The translations under genes were made by a program, and so were the position numbers. A stretch of 64,000 nucleotides of DNA, taken from NCBI GenBank assembly GCA_964624475.1, contig CAZUYC010000131.1, positions 1 through 64,000 on the forward strand. Direction: 5' to 3'. The stretch's first letter is position 1; each line of letters opens with the position of its first letter. Shown piece after piece: positions 16,554 to 25,603 of the stretch. Origin of the DNA: CAZUYC01 sp964624475. Lineage in GTDB: Bacteria > Myxococcota_A > UBA9160 > SMWR01. The notes beneath the pieces were generated by a model. That model made no database searches. It saw only the letters and a program-made list of their open reading frames with translations, and was not told the origin of the DNA.

Positions 16554-18002
16554 CTAAGCACCCGCCGCGGCGCTGCGGAGGCGCTCGATCGCCTTGCTGC
16601 GCGCTTCGATCAGCTCCGCCACGGCACGGGCCACCGGGGCGCTCGTATCGAGGAGCGCCCGCGCCGCGAGCGCCGGGATCGCGATCACCTCCGCGTCGCA
16701 CTCCGCGACGACCGAAGCGGCGGCCGGCTGCGCAGCGACGCACGCCTCCTCGCCGAAGAGGTCGCCGGGGCCGAGCTCGAGGACGGGGCGTTCGATTCCG
16801 TCGCGCCCCGTCACACAGAGGCTCGCGCGCCCGGCTACGAGGGCGCACACGGCGACCGGGACCTCGCCGCCCGGCAGCATCCTCTCGCCCTTCGCGTAGC
16901 GGAGCCTCCGAGCCGACCCCGCGAGCGCGCCGAGCGCGCGCGCGTCGAAGGCCGAGAAAGCGGCGATGCGCGCGAGGTCGGCTCCGATTCGCTCCGCCGG
17001 GTCGGCGGACTCGCGCGGTGCTTCCGGGCGCAGCGCGCGGGTCGGGTAAGCGAGGGTGAGTCCGGCGCGGCGTGCGGTATACCAGACGCGCGTCGTGAAC
17101 TCGTCCCGGATGCGCCGCGTCGCGAAGAGGTCCGTGAGCGAGAGCTTGGTCTCGAAGAGGACCCGATCGGCGTCGTAGGCGAGCGTCTCGACCTTGGGGG
17201 CGGGGTCGGCGAGCACCCCCTCGATGGAGAGGGCCGTCTCGCGCAGCACCTCCTTCACGCGGTTCGGCGCGTCCGCCAGCGAGAAGCCGATCACGACCCG
17301 CTCGGCGTGCAGGCGCGTCGGCTCGCAGACGTTCACGATCGTCTCCTTGCCGAGGATCGAGTTCGGGACGACGAGCAGATCGCGCTCGGGCGTGCGGATC
17401 CGCACCGCGCGCCAGTTCATCTCGACGACCTCGCCCTCGCGCGTCCCGATCTTGATCCAGTCGCCCGTCTTGAAGGGCCGCTCGAAGAGGAGCGCGATCC
17501 CGGCCATCACGTTGCCGAGCGTGTCCTGGAGCGCCAGGCCGAGCACGATCGAGCCCACACCGAGGGCGGCGAGCAGCCCGCCGAGGTCCCGCCCCCAGAC
17601 GACCGAGAGCACGATCGCGGCACCGACCAGCACCATCAGGAGGCGCGTGAGGTCGAGGAAGAGCTGCGGCACGCGGGCGCGCCAGGTGTCGGCGGCCGCC
17701 TCCTCGAAGACGAGCACGTTCACCGCGGAGAACCCCGCGTAGAGCACCGTCACCCAGAAGAGGGTCTCGACGATGCGGACCAGGGGGCTCGCCGGGTCGG
17801 CGCCGACCACGCGGGTGAGGAAGGCGAAGGCCACGAGAACTGGGAGGACCATGTTGCGCACGATCCGGAAGAGCGCGCTCGCCGCGCGGCCCCGGCGCTG
17901 GAGGCGCCACGCCACCTCCCCGAGCACGACGACGCCGACCTGGAAGACGAGGACGAGCCCCACGCCCCAGAGGAACCACTCCCGGCGCAGCAGATCCTCC
18001 AT
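16554..18002 (-). CDS. MscS-type channel with C-terminal cyclic-nucleotide-binding domain
   Basis: This 482-aa membrane protein has four predicted N-terminal helices. The MscS pore and beta domain follow at about residues 135-240 (LGVGSIVLGLALQDTLGNVM, FERPFKTGDWIKIG, VVEMNWRAVRIRT, VVPNSILGKETI). A cNMP-binding fold occupies about 350-470 (LPGGEVPVAVCALVAG, LELGPGDLFGEEAC). Such fusions are known as bCNG-type channels. One caution: the Arg that normally holds the cyclic phosphate appears replaced by Ala in QPAAASVVAE, so nucleotide binding needs proof. The ATG overlaps the adenylate cyclase stop (ATGA), so the two are co-translated. Confidence 0.88.
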   Translation of the reverse strand: MEDLLRREWFLWGVGLVLVFQVGVVVLGEVAWRLQRRGRAASALFRIVRNMVLPVLVAFAFLTRVVGADPASPLVRIVETLFWVTVLYAGFSAVNVLVFEEAAADTWRARVPQLFLDLTRLLMVLVGAAIVLSVVWGRDLGGLLAALGVGSIVLGLALQDTLGNVMAGIALLFERPFKTGDWIKIGTREGEVVEMNWRAVRIRTPERDLLVVPNSILGKETIVNVCEPTRLHAERVVIGFSLADAPNRVKEVLRETALSIEGVLADPAPKVETLAYDADRVLFETKLSLTDLFATRRIRDEFTTRVWYTARRAGLTLAYPTRALRPEAPRESADPAERIGADLARIAAFSAFDARALGALAGSARRLRYAKGERMLPGGEVPVAVCALVAGRASLCVTGRDGIERPVLELGPGDLFGEEACVAAQPAAASVVAECDAEVIAIPALAARALLDTSAPVARAVAELIEARSKAIERLRSAAAGA

Positions 18003-20152
18003 CAGACCGCCGCGGCGCGCGGCATCACGCCCGGGCGGAGCACGAAGAGACCCCCGTCGCTCCCCTCGGCGTTGCCCTGCAACGAGCGTTCGAAGGCGTA
18101 GAGGTCGTGAAGCTTCTCGTGCACCTCCGCGGCGACGCAGATCTCGCCCCGGCGGGCGGCGTTGCGCGCCCGGCTGGCGCGGTTCACCGTCTCACCCCAG
18201 ACGTCGTAGAGGAACTTGTTGCGGCCGATGATCCCGGCCACCACCGGCCCCGACGCGACGCCCACCCGCAACGCGAGCTCGCGACCCTGCTCGCGGCACG
18301 TGCGCTCGACGATCCGGGCCATCTCGAGCGCGAGGTCGACAGCGCGGCGCGCGTGATCCAGGCGCGGCGTCGAGAGGCCGCAGGCCGCCATGTAGCCGTC
18401 GCCGATCGTCTTGATCTTCTCCACGCCGTGGCGCTCCGCGGCCTCGTCGAAGGCCGAGACGATCGCGTCGAGCAGCGCCACGGCCTCCCGCGCCGGGAGC
18501 GTCCGCGTGAGCGCGGTGAATCCTTCGAGGTCGGAGAAGAGGACGCTCACGTTCGCGTGCGTGTCGGCGATGTGCTGCTCTCCGGCCTTGAGCCGGCGCG
18601 CCACCGGAGCCGGGAGGATGCTCTGGAGCAGATCCTCGTTCTCGCGGTTCATCTCCGCAGCGCGGCGCGCCTCGCTGCGCATGCCGTCGAGCACCTGCCG
18701 GAACGACGCGGCGAGCTCGCCGAACTCGTCGTCCGAGCTCGACTCGATCTCCACCTCGATCTCCCCGGAGCCCACGCGCCGCGCCCGCGCGATCAGCTCG
18801 TTCACGGGCCGCACGAACGAGGTGGCGAGGAGCATCACGACGACCGTGATCGCGAGCATGATCAGCGCGGTCGAGAGCACGAGCTCGCGGGTGAGTCGGT
18901 GGATCGGCGCGTAGGCCTCGTCGAGGTCGATCTCGGAGAGGATCGCCCAGTCGAGGTCGCGCACGCGCAGCGGCGCGAAGGAGGAGAGCACCGGCACCCC
19001 CCGGTAGTCGCGGATCACGCGCGTCCCGGACCGGCCCTCGAGCGCGAGCGTCGCGGCCTCGGTGCGGACCGTCTGCTGGAGGATGCTCGTCCCGAGCTCG
19101 AGGATGCGGCGTACCTGGTCCTCGGGGGTGCCGAGCTCGCCCAGGGCCTTCGCATAGCCCTCGGGGTCCTCGAGCAGGAAGCGTGAGTTCGAGCGCATGC
19201 GCTGGTCGGGGCCGACGAGGTACGTCTCGCCGCTCCTGCCGAGGCCCTCGCGCTGCCACTGCCGGCCTCCGGTCATGATCCGGTCGATCTCCGCGACGGA
19301 GACCTGCACGGCCAGGATCCCGACGAGCTCGTCGCCGTCGAAGACCGGGGTCGCCATGAAGGCGGCCGGCGCGGCGTAGGAAGGCCGGTAGGGCTCGAAG
19401 TCGACGAGCTGCACGAAGTCGCGGTCCGGCCCGCGGCGCACGGCGGCCAGCGCGCGCGCGAGGTTGGTCCCGGCGTGCGGCCCGTCGAGGAGGCTCGTGG
19501 CGAAGTCCACCTCCTTGGCGACGCTGTAGACGACGTCGCCGGTCTCGGGGTCGACGAGGAAGAGATCGTAGAAGCCGAGCCTTTCGGCGAGCTTGCGGAA
19601 GAAGGGGTGGTAGATCGCGTGCGCGCGGTCGTACTCCAGCGCAGAGACCGCCGCCTCGCCCTCGCCGGCCGCGGTGTCGAGCCGCTCCTTCTCCCCGAGC
19701 GGGTTCGGGTTCGCGACGATGTAGCGGTACTGGAGGAAGCGGCCGGCCGCGCCCTCGGGCAGGTAGCGCCCGAGGACGGGCTCGCCTTCCACGTTGCGGG
19801 CGAGGTGGGGTAGGAATTCGTCGCGGTAGAAGCCTTCGAGGCGCGCGTCCCACACGCTCGGCAGCTCTGCCGTGCGGAGCGCGCGGAAGCCCTCGCGCAG
19901 GCGCAGGGCCGCCGCGCGCAGCGTGTGGTCTTCGCCGAGCGTCCCCACCTGGTTGCGGAGCGCCCGGAAGTAGGACTCGATCTGGTCTGCCTTCGAGGCG
20001 CGCAGGCTCGTCAGGTGGTTGAAGGCGGCCTCGCGCAACGACGCCTCGCCGCTGCGGTAGCCGAGCCAGGCCACCACGCCGATCGAGACCGCGCTCACGC
20101 CCAGCATCATCACGAGGAGCTTCGACTTGATGCTGAGCCGGAACGGGGACAT
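18002..20152 (-). CDS. dCache-HAMP adenylate cyclase (class III)
   Basis: This 716-aa membrane receptor makes cyclic nucleotide. The order is a helix at about 12-32, a large periplasmic sensor (dCache-like) to about 415, a second helix (LVLSTALIMLAITVVVMLLA), a HAMP linker, then a class III cyclase domain from about 530. The metal Asp residues are in LFSDLEGFT and TIGDGYMAACG. The purine-selecting Lys (EKIKTIGD) and Asp (LYDVWGETVN) indicate ATP rather than GTP, and the transition-state Asn/Arg are in NRASR. The cAMP product could act on the channel encoded immediately downstream. A degenerate GGDEF gene lies 129 bp upstream on the same strand. Confidence 0.9.
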   Translation of the reverse strand: MSPFRLSIKSKLLVMMLGVSAVSIGVVAWLGYRSGEASLREAAFNHLTSLRASKADQIESYFRALRNQVGTLGEDHTLRAAALRLREGFRALRTAELPSVWDARLEGFYRDEFLPHLARNVEGEPVLGRYLPEGAAGRFLQYRYIVANPNPLGEKERLDTAAGEGEAAVSALEYDRAHAIYHPFFRKLAERLGFYDLFLVDPETGDVVYSVAKEVDFATSLLDGPHAGTNLARALAAVRRGPDRDFVQLVDFEPYRPSYAAPAAFMATPVFDGDELVGILAVQVSVAEIDRIMTGGRQWQREGLGRSGETYLVGPDQRMRSNSRFLLEDPEGYAKALGELGTPEDQVRRILELGTSILQQTVRTEAATLALEGRSGTRVIRDYRGVPVLSSFAPLRVRDLDWAILSEIDLDEAYAPIHRLTRELVLSTALIMLAITVVVMLLATSFVRPVNELIARARRVGSGEIEVEIESSSDDEFGELAASFRQVLDGMRSEARRAAEMNRENEDLLQSILPAPVARRLKAGEQHIADTHANVSVLFSDLEGFTALTRTLPAREAVALLDAIVSAFDEAAERHGVEKIKTIGDGYMAACGLSTPRLDHARRAVDLALEMARIVERTCREQGRELALRVGVASGPVVAGIIGRNKFLYDVWGETVNRASRARNAARRGEICVAAEVHEKLHDLYAFERSLQGNAEGSDGGLFVLRPGVMPRAAAV

Positions 20153-20281
20153 CGCGAATCCGTGGCAGGGCGGTCGGGAGGGGGGCCGCAGGCTAGCCCA
20201 GGACCCGCTCGAATCCCACTGCCACGCTCTGGGGTCGGGGCCGGGCCGTGGGCCGGCGTCGGTCTACGCGAGATCCGAGGT

Positions 20282-20719
20282 TCAGGAGTCCCCGGCGCCC
20301 TCGTCCGACGGCTCCACGCCGAACACGGTCGGAAGCACCTGCTTCACCGTGAGCGGACCCATCCCGGGCTCCACCTCGAAGTAGCCAAGCGAGATCGGGG
20401 GATCCCCGACCGTCGCGAAGCGCTCCCGGAACTCGGCGAGCAGGCGCCGCACGATCCGCTCGGCGCCCGCACGGTCGACGTCGGTCAGCATCAGCACCAC
20501 GCGCTCGCGAGTCAGGCGCAGGATCGTATCGTCCATGCGCAGCGCGCTCGCGAAGAAGTCGACCACCTCGGGGAAGAGCAGGTCGCCTTCACGCCCGGCC
20601 ATGCCGATCACGACCGAGGGCAGACGGTGCGCGCTCGCGAGGCTCGCCGCCCGGCCGAGCATCTCGCGCAGCCGCAGCGGATCGTCCGCAGGCGTGGGCA
20701 GGGGCGCCACCGTCGCCAT
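20282..20719 (-). CDS. Small degenerate GGDEF-like protein
   Basis: The 145-aa product matches the spacing of a lone GGDEF (diguanylate cyclase) fold. A helix (FPEVVDFFASALRMDDTILRL) is followed by the strand-turn-strand where GG(D/E)EF should be, here TRERVVLML, then a helix (AERIVRRLLAEF) and a closing strand (ISLGYFEVEPG). The catalytic loop and metal site are absent, so it cannot make c-di-GMP; a binding or partner role is possible. There is no membrane segment. It lies upstream of the adenylate cyclase in the same direction, possibly as the first gene of that operon. The assignment is by pattern only. Confidence 0.55.
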   Translation of the reverse strand: MATVAPLPTPADDPLRLREMLGRAASLASAHRLPSVVIGMAGREGDLLFPEVVDFFASALRMDDTILRLTRERVVLMLTDVDRAGAERIVRRLLAEFRERFATVGDPPISLGYFEVEPGMGPLTVKQVLPTVFGVEPSDEGAGDS

Positions 20720-20824
20720 GATACCCCCATCGGCCCGGCCGCCCGGGACCTGTAGAGGACCCGCGACGCTTCGCTTGCCGGTCCCCGCACCCGTTTCCTA
20801 CGTTGCCCGGTCCCGGGAGAGAGC

Positions 20825-21817
20825 GTGCCGCAGGTCCAGGATCCCGACGTGGCCGAGGGGGCGTACGCGGCCCGGCTCGCGACCGGCTTTGGCGCGCTGC
20901 TCCTGGCGTGCTTCGTGCTGATCGTGCTCGGCGCGCTCGTCCGCGCGAACGAGGCCGGACTCGCCTGCCCCGACTGGCCGCTCTGCTTCGGGCAGGCCCT
21001 GCCGGAGATGGACCGGAAGGTCGGCTTCGAGTGGACGCACCGCGTCGTGGCGGGGAGCGTGGGGGTCGCCTTCGTCGCGCTCTCGGCGCTCGCGCTGCGC
21101 AGGCCCAGGGCGCGCAGGGTCGCTCCGCTGCTCGGGGTCGGCGCGGCGCTGCTCGCGCTGCAGATCCTGCTCGGCGCCCTCACCGTCTGGGAGCTCCTCG
21201 CTCCGTGGACCGTGACCGCGCACCTGCTCACCGGAAACGCCTTCGCCGCGACGCTGCTCCTCGCCGCGCTCGCGCTGCGCGAGGGCGCCTCGCCGGGAGC
21301 GCACCCGCCCGTCCCGCCGCCCGTGCGGCGCTGGACCGCGCTCGCCGCGCTGCTCCTCGCCCTCCAGATCGCGCTCGGGGGGCTCGTCGCCTCGCGCTAC
21401 GCCGGGCTCGCCTGCCCCGAGTGGCCGGCCTGCCAGGGCGGCGTCTGGTTCCCCGGCTGGGAAGGGCCGGTGGGGCTCCAGCTGCTCCACCGCACGAACG
21501 GCTACGCGCTCGTCGCCGGCCTCGCGACGGCGGCGATCGCCGCGCGCGGCGCGCCCGCCGTCGGCCGCGCCGTGCGCCTGGCGCTCGGTCTCGGCGTCCT
21601 CCAGGTCGCGGTCGGCGCGGCGAACGTGCTCCTGCGCTTGCCGATCGAGGTGACGGGCCTGCACTCGGCCCTCGCGACCGGGCTCGTGCTCTCCCTCACC
21701 TGGGCCGCGCGCGCGGCCTGGCTCGGCAAGCACCCGAAGGGGCCAGAGCTCCTGTGGAGCTCGGCCCGCAGCGAGCCGAAGGCGAGCGAAGGCGGGCTCC
21801 CGCAAGCCCGGGCGTAG
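20825..21817 (+). CDS. ctaA: Heme A synthase (COX15/CtaA)
   Basis: CtaA oxidises heme O to heme A for aa3-type oxidases. The 330-aa protein has eight predicted helices and the four heme/active-site His residues in EWTHRVVAG, TAHLLTGN, LLHRTNGYA and GLHSALATG. The Cys pairs CPDWPLC and CPEWPAC in the outer loops are those implicated in catalysis. No ctaB or oxidase subunit is adjacent. The last roughly 22 residues (from LLWSSARSEPKASE) are encoded by the dispersed GC-rich repeat and look like an acquired tail. It starts with GTG after GGGAGAGAGC. Confidence 0.9.
   Translation: MPQVQDPDVAEGAYAARLATGFGALLLACFVLIVLGALVRANEAGLACPDWPLCFGQALPEMDRKVGFEWTHRVVAGSVGVAFVALSALALRRPRARRVAPLLGVGAALLALQILLGALTVWELLAPWTVTAHLLTGNAFAATLLLAALALREGASPGAHPPVPPPVRRWTALAALLLALQIALGGLVASRYAGLACPEWPACQGGVWFPGWEGPVGLQLLHRTNGYALVAGLATAAIAARGAPAVGRAVRLALGLGVLQVAVGAANVLLRLPIEVTGLHSALATGLVLSLTWAARAAWLGKHPKGPELLWSSARSEPKASEGGLPQARA
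21762..21800 (+). repeat. Dispersed GC-rich repeat at the ctaA 3' end
   Basis: GAGCTCGGCCCGCAGCGAGC continues as CGAAGGCGAGCGAAGG, the same core as at 2585 and 7441. It lies inside the reading frame and encodes SSARSEPKASEGG. Confidence 0.75.
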
Positions 21818-21847
21818 CGACGCGGCCGGTGCTACAGAAAGCCGCCG

Positions 21848-22330
21848 ATGCGCTCGTTCCAGATCTTCGCGTCGCTCCCGCCCGAGCGGGCGACCGCCCT
21901 CCTGCGTGCCCTCTCCGAGCAGGTGCCGCTCGTTTTCGCCCAGGCGCTCGGCGCGGCGTGCATCGCGCTGCGCTCGCGGCCGGTCTACCTCCAGCGCCAG
22001 CCCTTCGAGAAACGCGCCGAGGCGATCCGCCGCGCGCTCGCGCGCGTCGCGGCCGACCCCGTGGCCGCCGAGGTCCTCGCCGCCTACTTCCTCGGATGCC
22101 GCAAGCCGCTGCTCGTCGAGTGGCTCGACCTCGTCGGGATCGAGCACGAGGACGGCGTACTGCGGGTCGAGGCGCCGCCCGCACCCGCCGACGCGAAGCT
22201 GCGAGAGGCCGCGCAGGGATTCCTCGACGCGCACGAGGACGCCGACCGGCGCCTCCTCCTGCGCGCCTTCGCGGCGCAGGACGCGATCGCCTGGCCCGCC
22301 CTCGACGCCCTCCTCGCCGAGGGCGCCTAG
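21848..22330 (+). CDS. Helical protein of unknown function
   Basis: This 160-aa soluble protein is not recognised. It is mostly helical and Ala/Leu/Arg-rich (FASLPPERATALLRALSEQV, KRAEAIRRALARVAADPVAA, AAYFLGCRKPLLVEWLDLVG) and has no signal peptide. The regular helix pattern and lack of catalytic motifs suggest a small binding protein. A TACAGA box lies 9 bp before the ATG. It is separated by 30 bp from ctaA and converges on the restriction operon. Confidence 0.6.
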   Translation: MRSFQIFASLPPERATALLRALSEQVPLVFAQALGAACIALRSRPVYLQRQPFEKRAEAIRRALARVAADPVAAEVLAAYFLGCRKPLLVEWLDLVGIEHEDGVLRVEAPPAPADAKLREAAQGFLDAHEDADRRLLLRAFAAQDAIAWPALDALLAEGA

Positions 22331-22401
22331 CGGGAGGCCTCGCGCGCTACCCTGCCCACCTCCGCGCGAGGCCGCCCTCTCGGGGCGGGTCCGGGTGCAT
22401 T

Positions 22402-23928
22402 CTAGCGGAAAATTCCCGTCGGCTTGCCGGCGTTTCCTCCTCCGCCGAGGTCGCTGGCCACCTCTTCGAACTGCTCGAGCGCCGCGCGAAGATCCTCGAC
22501 GATCTCCTGCGCGATCACATCCGGCTCCGGCAGGCTGTCGGACGATTCGAGGCTCTCGTCCTCGAGCCAGAAGACGTCGAGGCTGCACTTGTCGCGCTGG
22601 ACGAGCTCCTCGTACCCGTAGGACCGCCAGCGCCCTCGTGGGTCCGCCTCCGACCAGCTCGGCTCGCGCCCCTCCCGCGCCCCGGGCCGATAGCAGGTCA
22701 CGAACTCGTCGAGATCGGCGCGCTGGAGCGGCTTCGTCTTGAGCGTGAAGTGCTGGTTCGTGCGGAGATCGTAGATCCAGAGCTCGCGGGTCCAAGGCGT
22801 CTCGCTAGCGGGCTTTCGGTCGAAGAAGAGGACGTTCGCCTTCACCCCCTGCGCGTAGAAGATCCCGGTCGGAAGGCGCAGCAGCGTGTGCACGTCGCAG
22901 TCGTGCAGGAGCCGGCGCCGGATCGCCTCCCCCGCCCCACCCTCGAAGAGCACGTTGTCCGGCACCACGATCGCGGCGCGCCCATGCATCGCGAGCAGCG
23001 TGCGCACGTGCTGGACGAAGTTGAGCTGTTTGTTGCTCGTGGTCGCCCAGAAGTCTTCTCGGGTTACGCTCAGGGCGGCCCGTCCCGTCTCTCCCTCCTC
23101 TGTCACCACCAGGACGGAGGACTTCTTCCCGAACGGGGGATTGGTGAGGACCACCTCGTAATGCTCCCCCGGAGCGGCGGCCAGGCTGTCGCGCGTCTCG
23201 ATCGGCGGCGCCGCTTCGTCCCCCTGGGGCCCGATCCCGTGCAGGATCAGGTTCATCGCACACAGCCTCGACACTCCGTCCACGATCTCCATGCCGTGCA
23301 GCGCCTCGAGCTCGAGGTGTCGCTTCTGCGCACGCGTGAGGCTCGGGTGCTGACGCACGATGTAGTCGTGGGCCGCCAGCAGGAACCCGCCGGTCCCGCA
23401 GGCGGGGTCGCAGACCCGCTCCCCGGGCGCCGGGTGCATCACGTCGACGACTGCGCGGATCAGCGCTCGCGGCGTGAAGTACTGCCCCGCCCCGCCCTTC
23501 GTGTCCTGTGCGTTCTTCTCGAGGAGCCCCTCGTAGGCATCCCCCTTCACGTCGGCGTCGAGCGACGACCACTCCTCCCGGTCGATCAGATCCGCGACTA
23601 GCCGCCGCAGCTTCGCCGGATCCTGGATCTTGTTCTGCGCCTTGCGGAAGATCACGCCGAGCATACCCGGCCGACGGCCCAGCCCTTCGAGCGTGTGGCG
23701 GTAGTGCGCCTCCAGCGCGTCCCCATCCTTCGCGAGGAGGCTCGGCCAGTCATGGCCCTCGGGAACCGGCGACTTCTGGTTCCAGGGTGGCTGCGTCCGC
23801 TCGTGGGCCATCTTGAGGAAGAGCAGGAACGTGAGCTGCTCGACGTAGTCCCCGTACGAGAGCCCATCGTCCCGCAGGACGTTGCAGTAGGACCAGAGCT
23901 TCTGGACGATCTGCGAGGACGCGTTCAC
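22402..23928 (-). CDS. hsdM: Type I restriction-modification DNA methyltransferase (HsdM)
   Basis: HsdM methylates adenine at the bipartite site chosen by HsdS. The N-terminal HsdM domain (VQKLWSYCNVLRDDGLSYGD, LTFLLFLKMAHE) precedes the N6-adenine methylase domain with motif I DPACGTGGFLLAA and motif IV NPPFGKK. The 508-aa length is normal. The GTG at 23928 gives the usual N-terminus and overlaps the PIN toxin stop (GTGA), so methylase and PIN protein are translationally coupled. Unusually, hsdM is the last gene of the operon and is separated from hsdS by three non-hsd genes. Confidence 0.93.
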   Translation of the reverse strand: MNASSQIVQKLWSYCNVLRDDGLSYGDYVEQLTFLLFLKMAHERTQPPWNQKSPVPEGHDWPSLLAKDGDALEAHYRHTLEGLGRRPGMLGVIFRKAQNKIQDPAKLRRLVADLIDREEWSSLDADVKGDAYEGLLEKNAQDTKGGAGQYFTPRALIRAVVDVMHPAPGERVCDPACGTGGFLLAAHDYIVRQHPSLTRAQKRHLELEALHGMEIVDGVSRLCAMNLILHGIGPQGDEAAPPIETRDSLAAAPGEHYEVVLTNPPFGKKSSVLVVTEEGETGRAALSVTREDFWATTSNKQLNFVQHVRTLLAMHGRAAIVVPDNVLFEGGAGEAIRRRLLHDCDVHTLLRLPTGIFYAQGVKANVLFFDRKPASETPWTRELWIYDLRTNQHFTLKTKPLQRADLDEFVTCYRPGAREGREPSWSEADPRGRWRSYGYEELVQRDKCSLDVFWLEDESLESSDSLPEPDVIAQEIVEDLRAALEQFEEVASDLGGGGNAGKPTGIFR

Positions 23929-24395
23929 CCGCTGGAACCTCCCGGACCCTGTCTCCGAGGGTTTGGAATCAGAACTCGCTGGATCACACCCGGATGGAGC
24001 GGATCGAAGTCGCTGTCCAACGTCAGGAGAGTTGCCTCGGCAGCCCGCGTGGCTGCCGCGATCCACATGTCGTTCTCACCGATGTTGACGCGCGAGCCGC
24101 CTGGATGGGCGCGAAGCGCCTTGTAGACCTCCACGTAGCCTGCAACGACGAGCGGGTCGTTGATGTCGACGATCACGGTATTCTCGATCGCGAGCTGGAC
24201 GGCCCGTCGTTTCTCCGCGCCATAGTTGTTCGTCTCTGCCAATGCCCAGAGCTCTCCAACAGACACGCAACAGATGAGCGGCCGAAAGGGGCTCGATCGG
24301 AGGCCGAAGTCGGCATCGATGCGGTGCGCGATCTCACCTCCTCGCACCAGGAGAAGCAAGACGCCGGTATCGAGCAGGTAGATCGAACGCTGCAC
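23925..24395 (-). CDS. PIN-domain ribonuclease (VapC-like toxin)
   Basis: This 156-aa PIN protein has the acidic residues of the nuclease site: Asp in YLLDTGVLLL, Glu in SVGELWALAE, Asp in GENDMWIAAATR and Asp in LLTLDSDFDPL. VapC-type toxins cleave tRNA or rRNA. No small VapB antitoxin is adjacent. Instead the 315-aa gene 16 bp upstream ends in an antitoxin-like WPGEETEADLL motif. The stop overlaps the hsdM start, placing the toxin inside the type I restriction operon. Confidence 0.88.
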   Translation of the reverse strand: MQRSIYLLDTGVLLLLVRGGEIAHRIDADFGLRSSPFRPLICCVSVGELWALAETNNYGAEKRRAVQLAIENTVIVDINDPLVVAGYVEVYKALRAHPGGSRVNIGENDMWIAAATRAAEATLLTLDSDFDPLHPGVIQRVLIPNPRRQGPGGSSG

Positions 24396-24411
24396 GCGAT
24401 CGCGCCAGGAT

Positions 24412-25359
24412 CTAACTCAGCTCTTGCAAGGTCATGAGAAGATCAGCCTCGGTCTCCTCTCCGGGCCAACGCCCGAAGAAGGCATCGACACCCGTCGCCT
24501 GAGTCTGGGCCCGCTGAACGTTCGCCTTGTACTGGATTCGGGCGAGGGGCTTCGGAACTCTCGAAAACAGGGCACTCACACCCTCTCCGGAGACGATGGC
24601 CTCCGCGTCGATTCGCAGCAATCGACTGGACGGGCGAAACACCGCTCGCCCGTCCACGGCGACGCGCTTATTGAAGAGCGGCGCTACCTCCGAGAGGCTT
24701 CCCTCGACGAAGAGGCCCCGGATGTCCTCGCCCGAGTCGAGGCGAACTGCGAAGGTCTGGGTGCTCTCCCGAATCATGTCGAGTACCCCCACCACGCGCG
24801 CCCGGCGCGCCGGGGGCGTGTCGGAACCGAGGCGTCGGGCGCTCGCGATCGTGGTAGGTGACAGCGTCACAAACTCCTCGCCCCCCGTTCGCAAATCCGA
24901 GATCCGAGCCTCCCGAAAGAACCCGTCGAGGGCGCGCCCGAAGCCTCGAAAGCTCCGCAGGAGGGCGGGATCGAAGCGGTCGCTCTCGGCATTCTCGGCC
25001 GAGATGTCGCGGAGAAGGTCCGAGAACACCTCGAATCCTGTGAAGCTCGCATCGGGGCGCGTCGGCCACAGCTCGGCTTGTTGGTACAGCTCCGGGGCAG
25101 CGGCCCCGAAGGTAGGAGCTTCGAAGCGAAGGATCGTCGAGCCACGCCCCTCGATCCCGACGAAACGCACGTCCGATGCTGCAAGCAGCCAACGGGGCGG
25201 ACGACCGCGCGCGCGACTCGTACCGAGGAAGGCCATCGACACCGAGTACCGGATGAACGCGTCGAGCTGCCCGAGGAAGAGCCCGCAGCCTCGCGGCGGA
25301 ACGCTCGAACCGAACCCCTGCTCGCTCTCGAGGATCACGCGGTGGTGGACGGTGCTCAT
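24412..25359 (-). CDS. Unknown protein with antitoxin-like C-terminus
   Basis: I do not recognise the body of this 315-aa protein. Residues 1-60 include FLGQLDAFIRYSVSM and ASDVRFVGIEG, and the middle has a strand-rich stretch (RARVVGVLDMIRESTQTFAV, VAVDGRAVFRPSSRLLRIDA) resembling a small beta barrel. The last 25 residues (FFGRWPGEETEADLLMTLQE) look like the toxin-wrapping tail of VapB antitoxins, which commonly have WxGDE followed by an Leu-rich helix. Its position 16 bp before the PIN toxin fits an antitoxin role. If so, it is far larger than usual and may carry a DNA- or RNA-binding or sensing part. Confidence 0.6.
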   Translation of the reverse strand: MSTVHHRVILESEQGFGSSVPPRGCGLFLGQLDAFIRYSVSMAFLGTSRARGRPPRWLLAASDVRFVGIEGRGSTILRFEAPTFGAAAPELYQQAELWPTRPDASFTGFEVFSDLLRDISAENAESDRFDPALLRSFRGFGRALDGFFREARISDLRTGGEEFVTLSPTTIASARRLGSDTPPARRARVVGVLDMIRESTQTFAVRLDSGEDIRGLFVEGSLSEVAPLFNKRVAVDGRAVFRPSSRLLRIDAEAIVSGEGVSALFSRVPKPLARIQYKANVQRAQTQATGVDAFFGRWPGEETEADLLMTLQELS

Positions 25360-25603
25360 GCTGGGCCCTCCCCTTGCATACCGAACTGGCTGCGCCGACT
25401 CAGGCTACCGAAGAGTTCGCCACTTCGACCAGCCGGCGAACTACCCCGCACTCGTTGCGGATCGACACGGCCCCCGCTACCGGAGCGGCCGGTTGATCGC
25501 AAGAGCTCCTCCGCCACACCCGTTCCTCCACCGCTTCCCACCGGCGTTTCGAACCGGGCGAGGGCGATCCACCAGACGCTGTCCGCAGCAGAATGCCCGC
25601 CAA

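Noticed and set aside
25360..25603. A 67-codon minus-strand frame between the DUF5131 and antitoxin-like genes
   Set aside because: No ribosome site, low-complexity composition, competing frames on the same strand and no recognisable motif.
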